Shown piece by piece: positions 1-13,000 of a stretch of DNA of 64,000 nucleotides. Origin of the DNA: Ooceraea biroi. Its lineage: Eukaryota; Arthropoda; Insecta; Hymenoptera; Formicidae. The notes beneath the pieces are model-generated. The model saw only the letters and a list, made by a program, of their open reading frames with translations, was not told the origin of the DNA and made no database searches. The position numbers and the translations under genes are program-made. How positions within the stretch are numbered: position 1 is the stretch's first letter; every line of letters starts with the position of its first letter. The stretch is taken from positions 9,424,833-9,488,832 of the forward strand of contig NC_039513.1 in the NCBI RefSeq assembly GCF_003672135.1, given 5' to 3'.

Positions 1-1048
1 TACATCCCGTAACGGCGCGCTACCCTCCGGGTGATCCGTGGACACTCGAAGAAGCCATTTCGGGATCATAAAATTCTCACGAGTGTCTCTCTTAAACAGT
101 AACGGCAAACGGAACGTTTACGTTCTTGCCGTGCTCGAGTTAACTGTTCCACCTAGCCGCGAGGCGAGTGATAAAATTACTTTGGAATATTCAGAACGTG
201 TGAAAGCGTGCGATGCAGATAGGTATATCGCAAGATAATTTTTAAATAAAATGTATCAGATTATTTAATCACGCGAAATGGCAAGCACATGAATTCATAA
301 AGCGCTGTATGTCTTTCATTAACTTGCGCATCGAGTATCCTCCTCGGAGGGAACTGAGAACGTTATTTCCCTTAACCTCCCTTCCTCCCGCGCCTTATTA
401 ATCAACTTCGCTTCGCTTTTCGCTCAGAGCGGGAATCTCATTTGGAAGTGACGTCTAACGAAGATTCGAACCGATGGATTAATTTCCACTTAACATGAGA
501 AAAGAAAAAGAAATTTTTGAGAATACCGTCGTTCGGCAAGAACCGTCCGTTTGAAGCAAGTCAATTTCCAAGTCAATTCAAGTAACAGGATGCTTGGGAA
601 ATTTAAATATACCCCTCTTGCCTTCTTTTTATCCGGCGAGACCACGGAAGAGAAAGACTTGCGATCGATTTTATGTTAATTCCGACACAAAATTCTCTCG
701 CAAGAGCAATCATTCCCGGTGCAACGTCGCGGTAATAGATTCGCAAAGAACATCGACATATTCGCGTATCCGTCAAGTCCAATATGATTTATTACGGTCC
801 CTCACTGCCAAGGTACGTTTCTCTAGCGCTGATCTCATGGCGCGTTTGCCTCGGAGTCAGCTTAACGCTACTCGGATGTTAATTTCCAGCTAATTGCGAG
901 CGTGCTTGAGGCGCATCGCGCGAATCGTTTCGTAATGCCACTGATATAGCCCGTTCAGAACCCCGTGACATTTAAAGACGACTCACGGCGAATCGAAGTA
1001 ATTATCGTTGCCGCTTATCGGACTCACAGCCACCTCCGTCTGTTCCAG
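1..1048. other. Left-edge non-coding DNA, probably intron of the pseudouridine synthase gene
   Basis: No exon recognised. The first pseudouridine synthase exon in the window begins at 1049 in the middle of a codon after a TTCCAG acceptor, so an earlier coding exon must lie upstream. The open frames in this interval have no recognisable protein content and none supplies the expected residues before the conserved block. Confidence 0.6.
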
Positions 1049-4000
1049 GTCTTCGTAAGGTATACCCGTATTACTTTACCTTCACGACATTCACGAAAGG
1101 TCGATGGGTCGGCGAGAAGATCCTGGAGGTCTTCGCGAGGGAATTCCGTGCTCACCCAGCCGAGGAATACGAGAGATGCATTCGCGCCGGCACTCTGACG
1201 GTCAACTATCAGAAGGTGGACGTCGATTACAGGTTGCGGCACAACGACCTCCTGGCCAACGTCGTCCACAGGTATGCCTCGTATGTTCCGCCGGAAGCGG
1301 CCGTGTCCCGCCACGTATCGCGCAACGTTCGATTGATTCTCGCGGGCCGCGTTTGTCACTGTCGCGAGCACCCTTAAGGCTCCTCCGAATTCTCGTGGAA
1401 AATGTCGTGGTCGTGGCTATTGTCGGGAAAACGGCGCCGACTTGCGAGCAAAGTTTGATTGACAATATCGAGCACGCCGTCGAGCACCCGGAATACCCCG
1501 CAACATCGGAATAGACGTCACCGTTCCGCTTCTGCAACTGATCTCGTGTACTCGACTGGTACTATACGTCTGCCGGAAGTTGCGATCTCGTGACGCGCGA
1601 ATCTTCAGTTTTCCACTTCGGCAACGGACTTTTTCGTAGATTGTACTTTTTCAAATGGCATTTCATAACACCGAAATGATGCATCATTCGGCAAGGGACG
1701 ATCTATCTTATTTCTTTATTCACACGGGCGATTTGGCAATCAGATTCTCTATATATCTGAATATCCGTCTCCTCTCAGCTTCTTTATTGGTTGAGCGGGA
1801 TGGCTTTTCTCGCTCGGTGTCAGGAAAGCTGAATGTACATATTTAACGAAGCCTATTGGCCCCGCATAAATTCAGGTTAGCCTCGACAGGAGTTTACTTT
1901 GATTTCAGAAGAGCCCCGGGGAATTTGGGAAATCTTGTCAGGCACGCATAAATGAGACCCGGGTTTAATTTCGGGAATTCCGAGTTACCCGGCTTAAGCT
2001 TGTTTCATCCGCGTGAAACGCGGTATCAGGGCGATCGGCACGATCGATACTTGGTCAAGCCGATTACCTTCATTCTGCACATCGCTCTTTAATGAACCTT
2101 TCGCTTTTTCTCTCGCGCGAGTTTCACGGAGAATACAAGGCAACAACGTTACCGGTCGGCCGCGGGTGGATGGACGAGCGTATGCGTTCGCATGTTACGT
2201 TACGTTATGTATTAATGCGTCTAATGCGGATCAAATTTAGTTGATTTACACGGGACGGAAACGTATGCGGGGAAGCAACTCAGCTAAAGCGGGCAACATC
2301 GGATTAGTGCCAGATTACAGCGGTGCTTGAAACAGAACAGAAGTCTAAAATGCATAATCCGTGTATAAACGGTTGAATTCGCGCGCTAGAGCGCATCCGT
2401 TATTCGCTGCGTGAAAAGGTGGACGGTAACAAAAGAGAGCGCCCGTCCTTCCGTCATAATAAGCGTCCCGACTGGATCCCTGGATATTTTGGCAAATCCA
2501 ACCGAAATTTCTCATTTCGAGGTGAAACCGCTTCTTTAATCGCGTGTCCACGAAGGCGCGTTCGAGGATCGTTCGAGGAGTATAAACGCGTAACGAACAA
2601 TCGTCGCGCATGCTAGAAAGGCGCGGCGGTGGGTCTGACGAACTCATAAATCATCCGCCTCTTCTACGAGAGCGTTGCGATAAGAAGAACCTCGGCGAAT
2701 CCTCCCGGTGCTCGCACGAGGAGGAACCACATGGCCGGGCGCCTTATCCTTGGCACGGATATAAGAATCTATATGCCGCGACGACTATATGCGCGCACGC
2801 ACGCTCCCGGCGAGTTTTTAAACGCGCCAACGCTCAACGAGGCTCGACGCTATCGGCACAGTCATCATAGGAACTTCCCGAGAACTTGCCGGTGGCTTCT
2901 GCTCGGAGATAAACGCGCGGGGGATCCTTGAGATTCCGCGAGTGCTCCGGAAAGGTGAAGAATGCCATATATCTCGAATCCGGAAAAAGAGACAAAGAAA
3001 GAGAGAAGAAAAGAAAAACACAGGCAGAAAGAGAGAGGAGCACATACTTCTCGCTGTTTGCGGACGTGCAGGAGGTCCTGATGCCAACGTAGTTGGATTA
3101 AATTATTCCGCGTCCTGCGCGTCGAGTTAATGCGCTCTGTCCGCTTGCATACTAATTCCGCAGCAATTATCCCGGCGATTGTACTTTTCAGGTGTTCCCG
3201 CGCGACACGCGGGACATGTTCGCGTCCCACATCCCGCCACACGTGTCTGTTGGCGTAATAGTAACGTTCGCTGTTTTAATTGCAAGCATCGCGCAAAGTC
3301 GGTTCATTCTCGCGACGTAATTGCCGGCGATTTTTCGCCGGCGCGTGCTACCGAGATCGCGACCGAGCCGAGTTTCTCCTCCTTCTCCTCCTCCGGCGAG
3401 TTCTCTGCGCGTCGATGAAATTTTCGTTGAGAGAGCGAAGCGAACCGGGTGAAGGCCAGCCGGATAGGCATCGCTAGGCGCTAGCAATTAATAATGACAT
3501 GCATCGCGTGACGTCACCGGTAGATCGGAGAAAAGCGTTTGCAGGATAAGGATAACTCGCACGGAGTTTTCACTCGACTCGACTGCGAGAGACGCGGGAA
3601 AATTATGCGACCGCGCTTTTCGCAGTTGAAATGCAATCTTAAACTGCTTAAATCACCGATCTTACGTATAACGTATCCGTTATCCCCTTTCCCGATCGGA
3701 CGTACGCGATCCCGCAATTAAACCAGGATCGCAGAAATGATCCAGGTCGGCCAGGAGCTTACGAAAGCAGCGCGACGATGTTTGCATTATCGGAACAATT
3801 ACATTACGCGCGTTCGTTTTGCGTGCTCACTCGCGCGCGCGCGCGCATTGTCGCGTAAAGATGCACTCGGAATACAAATATGGAGAAGCGAGGAGGAATA
3901 ACAGTACCGAGAGACTACCGGACGACTGTTACGATAGGCGAACGCTCGTGGAGATGGATGGAAAGTAAATTGACGACCCACAATCCACACCCGCGCCGTT

Positions 4001-7000
4001 ACGTTACGTCGTTGCGGCAGGGCATGCGTCCGCCACGTATTGTTACCGTGCCACGGCACATATGACGTGCGAAAATTCACAAACGCCATTGTAGCGCGGT
4101 AAAAAAATCATTTTCCGGCTCGGATGAGCCGGCGCATCTCCTCGCAATCGCGCTAGATTTTCACGCGAAACAAATCCGGCAATCCGCGCTCACGCGCGGA
4201 TCTCGCGCGTTACCGCTACTCGTGTATCATTTTGTACGGTAATTACGTCGGTGAAACGCCGAGTCGGTGAGATGTTATCTGCCACGGTTACCACGGGTAA
4301 ATTAATGCATGAATTATTAATCTGAAGCGAATTAGATACGATGCAAGCCAGGCATCTCCTCGTGCTCTTCCAAGTTCGAGAATAGCGTTTTCTTAACGTT
4401 GCCAGTGATATTAGGAGTGTGATTTAGTTTTGAGGGTTTTGCAACAGATGGCTGTAGTGTCAGTTTGTTCCAATAGCTGTTTCCGATAACTGTTGTTTCT
4501 TACAGTCTTGACATTATCCATGACATTTAGTAGCATTATAGCAATAGATGCAATAACAGTCGTGTTTATATCATCGTAAAAATGCAACTTCCGAAACAGC
4601 ATTTTCGACATGCGTTGCTTTTGTTTTTTAATCAAAAGAAAACTGCGGCTGACGGTTATAGAATTCTTGTGGAAACTTATGGTGATTCTGCCCCATCAAT
4701 TAAGACGTGTGAATACTGGTTTAGACGCTTTAAAAGTGGTCATACTGATGTGAAGGACAAAGAACGCTCGGGACAACCAAGAAAGCTTGAAAATGCAGAT
4801 TTGCAAGCATTATTGGACGAAAATCCAACACAATCCACTTCAGAACTTGCCAGAGCATTAAATGTTGATCGTACAACAGTTACGAAACATTTACATGAAA
4901 TGGGAAAAATTCAGAAAGAAGGGAAATGGGTTCGACATGAATTATCGGAAAGTGCCATTTGAACATTTGCATTTCGTTGATCGCCAGGCAAAAAAAGAAG
5001 AGTCTTTTGTCTCGGATTGTTACTGGGGATGAAAAGTGGATCTATTTTGATAATCCCAAACGCAGAAAATCATGGGTGGATCCCGGCGAACCATCAACAT
5101 CCACTCCGAGACGCAATATTCACGGTTCAAAAGTAATGCTCTGTATTTGGTGGGATAGTGTACTATGAGCTGTTAAATCCGCATGAGACTGTCACGGCTG
5201 ATCGTTATCGACACCAATTGTACAAGTTGAAGCAAGCATTGGACCAAAAACGACCAGCAATTGCGAGTAAACGACGGAAAGTGATTCTTCTTCGTGACAA
5301 CGCTCGACCTCACGTTGCGTTATCAGTGGAACAAACACTATTAGAGCTTGAGTGGCAAGTCTTCTCCGGACATTGCTCCATGCGATTATTATTTGTTCCG
5401 GTGGATGCAACACGCTTTAGAGGATACACACTTTGATAATTTGGAAGAAGTGCGAAAATTCGTCGACGAATGGATCAACTGAAAAGAAGAGTGATTTTAT
5501 CGTGGTGGAATCCATCTCTTGCCAGAAAGATGGGAAAAAGTTATAGAAAACGAAGGAAAATATTTTGATTAAGGTATTCATTCATTATCATATTTAAATA
5601 CATGCGTTTTTGAGCAAAAACAAACCCTCAAAACTAAATCACACCCCTAATAAATAGCCGCTTATCGCTAATTGCCATTCAGTTTCCTTGGGAACGCTGG
5701 TCACTGCACCCACTTGTATCGTCGTCCTTTAATCACCGTGGAATTCCACGAGCCATCCGCGACTCGAGAATGAGGGAAAGGCGCGTGCGATCTATCTCCT
5801 CGGGTTTCGAAAGCGTCGCTTTCAGTCGAGAAGTATGTAAGCGCGATTGTTCATCGGCGGTTCTCGCGAAAAGCCCGCTGACATCAGCCGCTCGGATCGT
5901 CGTCGTTTAATCACCGTGGAATTTCTCGGGCCATTCGTGACTCGAGGACGAAGTTTCCTTCGGTCCCTTCGAGCGGCGCGGAGCGAGCCGCGGCCGAAAG
6001 CAGAAAGGAAAGGCGGGGAAACGCGACGAGAAACGACTCCGATAAACTCGCCTCGAGGGCGAGAAAGCTGCGGTGGCTCCGATACTCCCGAAGGACACAG
6101 ACGTAATGGCCAACGCGTACAACGCACGACGATGCAATTACACGAAGGACACGATGAAGTCGCGTGGCGCAATCGACGATACGGCTGGATAACGCGCGCG
6201 ATCTTTCGCAATCCGCTCCGATCGGGCATCCATCACCTCGCGATCGGCATCAATTCCGATCACGGGCATACATCTCGGTGAATCGCATAGCTGGAGCTAT
6301 GCGGATGCATCATGAATCACCCGATACGTAGCGGTGTTTACGACGCCAGCATCATTGATGCGTCCATCCCGCCCCTTCTCTCGAGAAGACGCGGATTAAT
6401 CGAGTCTATCGATTGCCGTCTCTCGGTGCTGTAATAATTGACACGTACGTACACGTCGGGACAGCCGTCATAAGCGCGTTAGCGCGTTTCCCTCAGCCGT
6501 TATTAGCGCGTTAGCGTCGCAGATCCATGAGCACGCGAGGCGCGCTTTCTTGCACCGTGCGACAAGCAACAGAAGGTCCGCGTCGAACGCAGAATGCAAA
6601 TTAGACACGGGGATTCGATTATCATCTGTGTATTTCATTGTAATCGAAGGTGAGTAGCTAATCATTAAGTCGCGGAATGGAGAGATTGATATCCGAAGGT
6701 CTCACATCGTATGCACACATACGCACACGCACAACGACGCTTTTACGTGATTCGAGATAAAAGATTCCACGAGCGGCTTCGACGACGCGGACGCTGCGTT
6801 TTCCATTTTTCAATTAATGTCCCGCTGTCCGCGGGATCCCGCTCGGCGATCGATGGTCCAGAACAACCTCTCGAAAGGGCCTTTAAAGGAGACTCATGGG
6901 CGTGACAAGCATCGGAGCTCTCGCTCGCTGTCGGCCTTCATTCCAGGATCGCTCTACCTCGGGGCGTCCCGATCCACATCGTAGTCGTAGTCGCTCGTGT

Positions 7001-10000
7001 CCCCCCGGTGATGCAGGAAATTGGGTAGGATGATTCAATTAACCGGCGGAGCCCCACCGTAGGCGAGCGATCCACTTCTGCACGCTGGGTCCGCCGTGTA
7101 ATTTCGCAGGAGAGCGGTCCCCGCCGATGCATTGGTAACATCGGAGAATGGACGCGCGTCCGCCTTGATCCCGCTGCCTTCCGAGCGATTAATCCCCCCG
7201 AGTTTCTTTGCAGCGATATTGATCGAGTCACCGAGCACGGGCGTCCATCTCGGCCAACTGCTTCACACGATGCGCGATGCACAACGCTTGGCTCGTTGAA
7301 GAAACGTGATCGCTTAATATCCGCTCGGCGATCAACCCTCGCGAATTTGGCCGGGCAATCAGCGCGAAGATCGATCGCGAGGACGCGTGAGCGCGCGAGA
7401 GTACGTGCTGCAAGGGCGCGAAAGACTATAGGGGTGCGCCACTGGCGTGTCGCGAGCGGGGTTACGTGGAGGAATGGAATAACGAGGAATCAAAGTGACG
7501 GAACAACAGTTGAAAAAAAAGAAAAGAAGGAGAAAAGTATCGCAATGAACGGAGAACTTGGCAAACGCTCCCGAAATGAAGGATTATATTGATAAAAAGC
7601 ATGTTGGTGGTCGCTGTGCACCCCTGTGCTGGCTCTGACCGCCGGAAATCCATGCGCGATCCGTATGATAAGGCAGGACACCTGCAGGCGTTCTCCTTAC
7701 GTGTTGCGGACACGAGGGTGAAGCGCAGAAGGAGGTACCCGTCCTCCAACCCCTCCGTTTCGATATCATCGCGCCCGGTCCACGCTAATAAATCAACCTG
7801 TCGCCGGGCACAACTCGCGCCCTCGACCTGCGACACGCTTCTCTATCGCGCACCCCCTGTGCACCCCCTATTCGCCGCCAGCGTCTCTGAAGTCTTTAAT
7901 TTCGCCAAAGGCGTTCGCTCCCTTTTGCACCTTCGCCACGCTCGCGCGCAAATTGAATAATTTAAAGCGACGGTGAGACAGATTGACATTCACCGGAAAA
8001 TACATTCGCCCGCGGCAAAGGCTCCTGTAAATTGAAAGAAATATGCATATCCTGGAGGACGATGGCGCGGTGACGCGGCTACGTAATCCGCGATTGTATG
8101 ACCGCTGAAGTCCACGTAATTATACGGCAATTTTCGCGAGGATCGTGAGAAAACGCGATAAAGCGGCTCCTTCCCAGAAGAGGAGATTAATAGACGAGCG
8201 GGGAATTACGTGGAGCGACGAAGTGCTTTTTTCTCACGGTGAAAACCGCCTTCGGCGAGCGTATAATTTGCGATAGATTAATCTCCGAGTGGATTTAGCG
8301 GTCACGGCGTAATTTTGAGCCGGCGAGAAGGAGCCCGCGTCTATTACCGGGGGAAGTCGCCGGCTCGTCTTACTTGTGTGTCCAGGAGTGCGCGACAAGC
8401 TACCTATGCATGCTCAAACTAATTGAGGATTCTCATGAAATTCTAATTCGGTGTCCCGGCCACATCGCAGAGGAGCCCGTGATGTCGCCAACTGGTTGTC
8501 CGCCGAGTGTAGTCTGTGTATTGCGTGCGTTCTCGTTGCTGCGTTTGTGCCCGCCGCGCGTCCTACCGGTTTTTCTAATGAAGTGTCAGTGAAGCACTTC
8601 CATCGAAGTGATATTGAGTAACGCTCGTCGTGGAATCAAGAGGTCACGTCAGTATCGAAACGCGATGTCTGGCGGATATCGGTTTATCGAAAATTTAGAA
8701 CGTGAGGAAACGCGCGGACTCTCAATGTGACATTCTCGATCTTCTATTTCGAATAACGGCAAATAACATGCCTGAGCAATACTCCTTCTCCTCTCTCGCA
8801 ACGCGAGGGATAAATAATTTCGAAAAAACGGTGCTCTCAACAGTGAATGTCACGATTGATGACAGTGCTGATGTGTCTTTTTAATTTACATACGAGATGT
8901 AATCGATTGCATTTAGCGAGCTGATGAATCGTTAATGGAACACTGATTAAGTAGAATAAAAACTGCACATACTGCAAATGACGGTTAAAATAGCGCGATG
9001 CGACATATTAGGTTGTTGCATAATTTCTCGTTTTTCTGCGCGTATCTTCGATGTGCAATAAATTATTATTAAATTCGGTTTTTAACTGCTTGGAATACGC
9101 AAAGATAGTATGCAACCTAGCAGTGCAGTTCAAAAACAAATCTCATCTCTCGCGGGTCGAAGATGAGCGCACAAAATACGACAGAAATTATGCAACAGCT
9201 TATAACCGTCTGCGTTATAGCTCTCCCGATCTAAAAACGATCTAGAGGATCTCTGGAGGATCGCTTCGGCAACCGATCCTGTCTAATGAAGAATTAACTC
9301 GATCCGCTCCCGCGGTCCTTTACGTCAACCGGCCTTGCTCCTTTCGCGGTGAGGCCGTTCGAGCCGAGCCGGTATCTAGATTCCACGTCGTAGCTTCGAC
9401 GTCTCGAGAGCGCATTCCGTCGTGACAAGACCGGAATTCGCCTGCAATCCGGCGGAATTAACGCGACCTACCTACTTGCTGCTGAACTTGCCGGGTAAAG
9501 TCTATCCTGTGGTCCGATCCTTCGATAATCGCTTTACGACCGCGGTCCTTTGTGCCGTTGGGAAATTTAACCGCGACCCGTAATCGAGCTGTCTGTCTGG
9601 GCCTAACGAAGCGAAATCGCGCGATGCTATTTCAGAAAGTAGCTAACGAGCCCGGAAAAAATTCCTTCTCGAGAGAGAGAGAACCGCTCGGGCAGTCGAA
9701 AATGGCGATAATGGAAAGGAAATTTAACTCGTAGATAAATCGTCAGTGTTAAACTGTTCTTCCGTGCAGCGTTTCTCTCAATTACATGCACAAAATGCGT
9801 AATTAAAATGTCGCATCTGTATAAATAAATTCCGACTCCAGAGCTTCCCTCCGAATGAGCATTTCAGATTGATCGTTATAGATCGCTAATAGATGCAGTT
9901 TTGAGTAGTTATGTATTGCGGATTGAACTGGTAATGGAGGAGCTGCGGTAATTGATAGATGGTTAGAGCATCGTTCGATTCACTTGCAAATCTTGCGGGA

Positions 10001-13000
10001 AGTCGGTGTCGCCTGGTAGACGATTAACTGCCGGTGAAAGTCCCTCCAACTGGCCGACCTGTATCTCGGTAATCACGTTATTCATTACGTGGGCTTTTGT
10101 CCCAATAGGACGTGATAGTTCGCACGGATGGGCTCAAATAGTCAGTAGGCCGCGGCCCTATGGGAGCCGCAGGTCGCTTTGACACATTAAAGCGTATTGG
10201 ACTGCATCGATGTTTCATGCATGAAGCTGTCACTAGTTCCACGGCGGAAGATAGCAGTATCAGAAACGGTGCGTTTACACCAACGGCCTAACGAACAGCC
10301 GCGTAATTGAATACATCGTTCAGCTAAATGACAACCGAGTTAGGCGAACGGCATTACGATCACTACGATAAAAGCTTGATGATTGTTAGTCGGGCACCAG
10401 AGACGGCGTCATCGGTATCTCGCAAATTGTGACGGTTTCCCTGGAACTTCCGGCTCGTCGCATTTCCAGGCAAAAGGTACCAAGTGTACCTTCCGCAGTG
10501 GAAAATTGCTACAACGTGGGTCGCCGCGCTTGGTCTAACCAGTGCTCGAGAGTTTCATCGCGATCTAATCTCGCGACGTTGCCGATTCATTACGTAAAAG
10601 TTGATCGCCGATAAATTCCCACGGCGACTCGCCGATTTCGTTGGAATATCGTTACCATAAATTTAGACTGGCGCTGGCCAGACGACGAGGTCTCCTCGGA
10701 AGTGGCTCCGGCTGTGAAACATGAAGCGATAGTTGCTTGGCAAAGCCAACTGCGTTCTCTCGTCGCGTTACGCTCAATAGCGATGGATGGGAGAGCGAGG
10801 AGGGCGTAACGCATGATTACATTCGCATGCACGCTTTGATCGCGCGTGTGTATTTCTTTATTAATTAGATCGCGCACATCGCGCGAGCCGGGGTGGGAAG
10901 GGAAAGGGAAGGGAGGGGACCGGGTTGCGATCGCGAATGCATAATGCGACTGCAGCGTGTCGCGCAACGTTCGCGTGCCGTTGACGCGGTTCTGCAGAAA
11001 TTATGTATGCTAAAGTTTTAATATCGTGGTTTTGCAGCGCGCTGTCGTCGCTCGCGCGCGGGTTGAATCCGCGTGCGCGCTCCATTACGCTCTAAATGGA
11101 TTTCTAACCGGGAACGGGTGCATGCATGGATGCGCGTGGGAAGCCAGTAGCTAAAAATTTCATGTCATTCATATGGTGAAGTAGAAAAATAAACATCCCG
11201 CGTAAATATCGAGTTGTGCGGACAGTGCGTGGGTTACGAGGAAGGAAACGAGAGGAAGGGAGAAAGGGCAGAGTCAATATTATTCAATTATAATGTAGAA
11301 CTATATATAGAAATATGTGGAAGATGGGCATTACGCGGGCTAAATCTCTACATATTTGGACATATTTGGGCATCCAACAGCGTGCCAAAAAAGCAAAACG
11401 GTAATGGAGCCACCCGATGCACCACCGGGAGTGCATTTGTACACATAGATATTACATATAATTCGCGTCGAATTTAAAAGCGGCAAAATAAACATCGTTT
11501 TAAACGGAAAATATTGAACGCACGTGCGTCACCGTCGATTTACCGCACCGCCGGTAGAGTCAATATTATTCATTTATACATAGGACTGCACCTATATAAA
11601 CGCGCGCGATGTGCACACCGAAATTCCGGCAAAATTCATTATAAAATCATTTTCGGTCCGCCTCCCTCGCAATTCCGACGGGGGTTTACGGTGAAATGTT
11701 ATTCGCGCAGCATCACGGCCGCGAAAATGCGCGCGAGCGGCAGGCCTTCCCGGCGATACAATTAACTCGCCTGTGTCTCCCATCGGCGATATCAAAATAC
11801 ACACCGAAGCGTGCATGGAGAGCAACACAAGCACGCGTGATAACACCATTGAACGCATCGATACCGGTTAATTGCTGGAAACCCGACCGGGAGATCGGCA
11901 AGTTGGACGTGGACGTCCAATTGCGACGATGCGAAACAGCACTTGTTACCATTTGCAACTTCTCGCTCGAAACTTCCCGCATGTAATTGGAATCGCGCGT
12001 CTCGCACGCGAATCGAATCAAGACGCGCCAGCAGCGTCACGGCGCTGCTTAATTATGTCATTTACAATCATCTGCGTTCTCGTTCCTCGAGTCCCCTCGC
12101 ACATACATGCGGGAGAGGACAGGAGGGAGGGACCAGGGAGCGTTTTCGCAATTCCGCTCTTGCAGACGGGACGTTCCGAAAATAAATCGGCGGTCCGGCC
12201 GCGCGTCATCGTTGCCGTCCCTTTTCGTCTAATGAACAATTCTTCCCCGTGCTACCCGCGTCCGCAATAATATCATCGCGCTCCCCCGTCTCCGCTCGGT
12301 GCTCCACGCGAGCGGGTTTTGTCAGCGCGCGAACGCGCGCGCTATATTTCGCGAACGAACGGAGGGACGCGTGTGTCACGTCGGCATGTGACCCGCGTTA
12401 AATTTGGAAGACGCACTCGTCTTCGAAGCTACGCAGTCGTCGCCGTGTGAGCCGTCGACTGCACGCGCAAACCGATTGTGATGTTGCATCTTCCAAATGC
12501 CACGCGAGAAGCGGATCGGAGCTGCTTGCTGAAAGCAGCTCGCGAGATTAATTCCCTGTGCAACCAGTTGGTACCTTCTCTCTTTCTTCCTCTTTTTCGA
12601 TGATGGATAGATGTGCAAATAGACCCATTGACCTACTAATTGATCGCATTGATCGCAAATGATTAATTTATAAGCATTCCCGAAAAAACTATTTTTCATG
12701 GAGCTTTTTATAATATTTGGGACGATTCACGTGAGATAACATTTTCTGGTGAATGCCAATTGGAATGTTTTATGTATTTTACTTATGCATTGCTTGTATA
12801 TCATGTATACTTGCATACTGTGTGTAATGTACATAGCTCTTATTACGTTTAATTAATTTCCGATAATTTTGTGTAACAGATACATCAGTGCATTGGTTTA
12901 CTGAAATGAAGAGCGTGTCTTTCTCGCCCAAAATAAATATGTTAATAGGGAACGAGCGGTAGGATAGAATTCGGAGGTGACAAAGCACTTGTGAGATAGT

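Larger units (their letters stand above)
4411..5650 (+). mobile_element. Decayed mariner (Tc1/mariner) DNA transposon, 1240 bp
   Basis: The ends are 29-bp inverted repeats, 4411-4439 and 5622-5650, both starting TTAGG and differing at one position. A TA target-site duplication flanks them (4409-4410 and 5651-5652). The 1240-bp length is typical of mariner. The interior encodes a damaged transposase on the plus strand. It lies within the first visible intron of the pseudouridine synthase gene in the same orientation as that gene. The near-identical ends suggest insertion was not extremely old, but coding decay shows this copy cannot move by itself. I did not assign a mariner subfamily. Confidence 0.95.
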
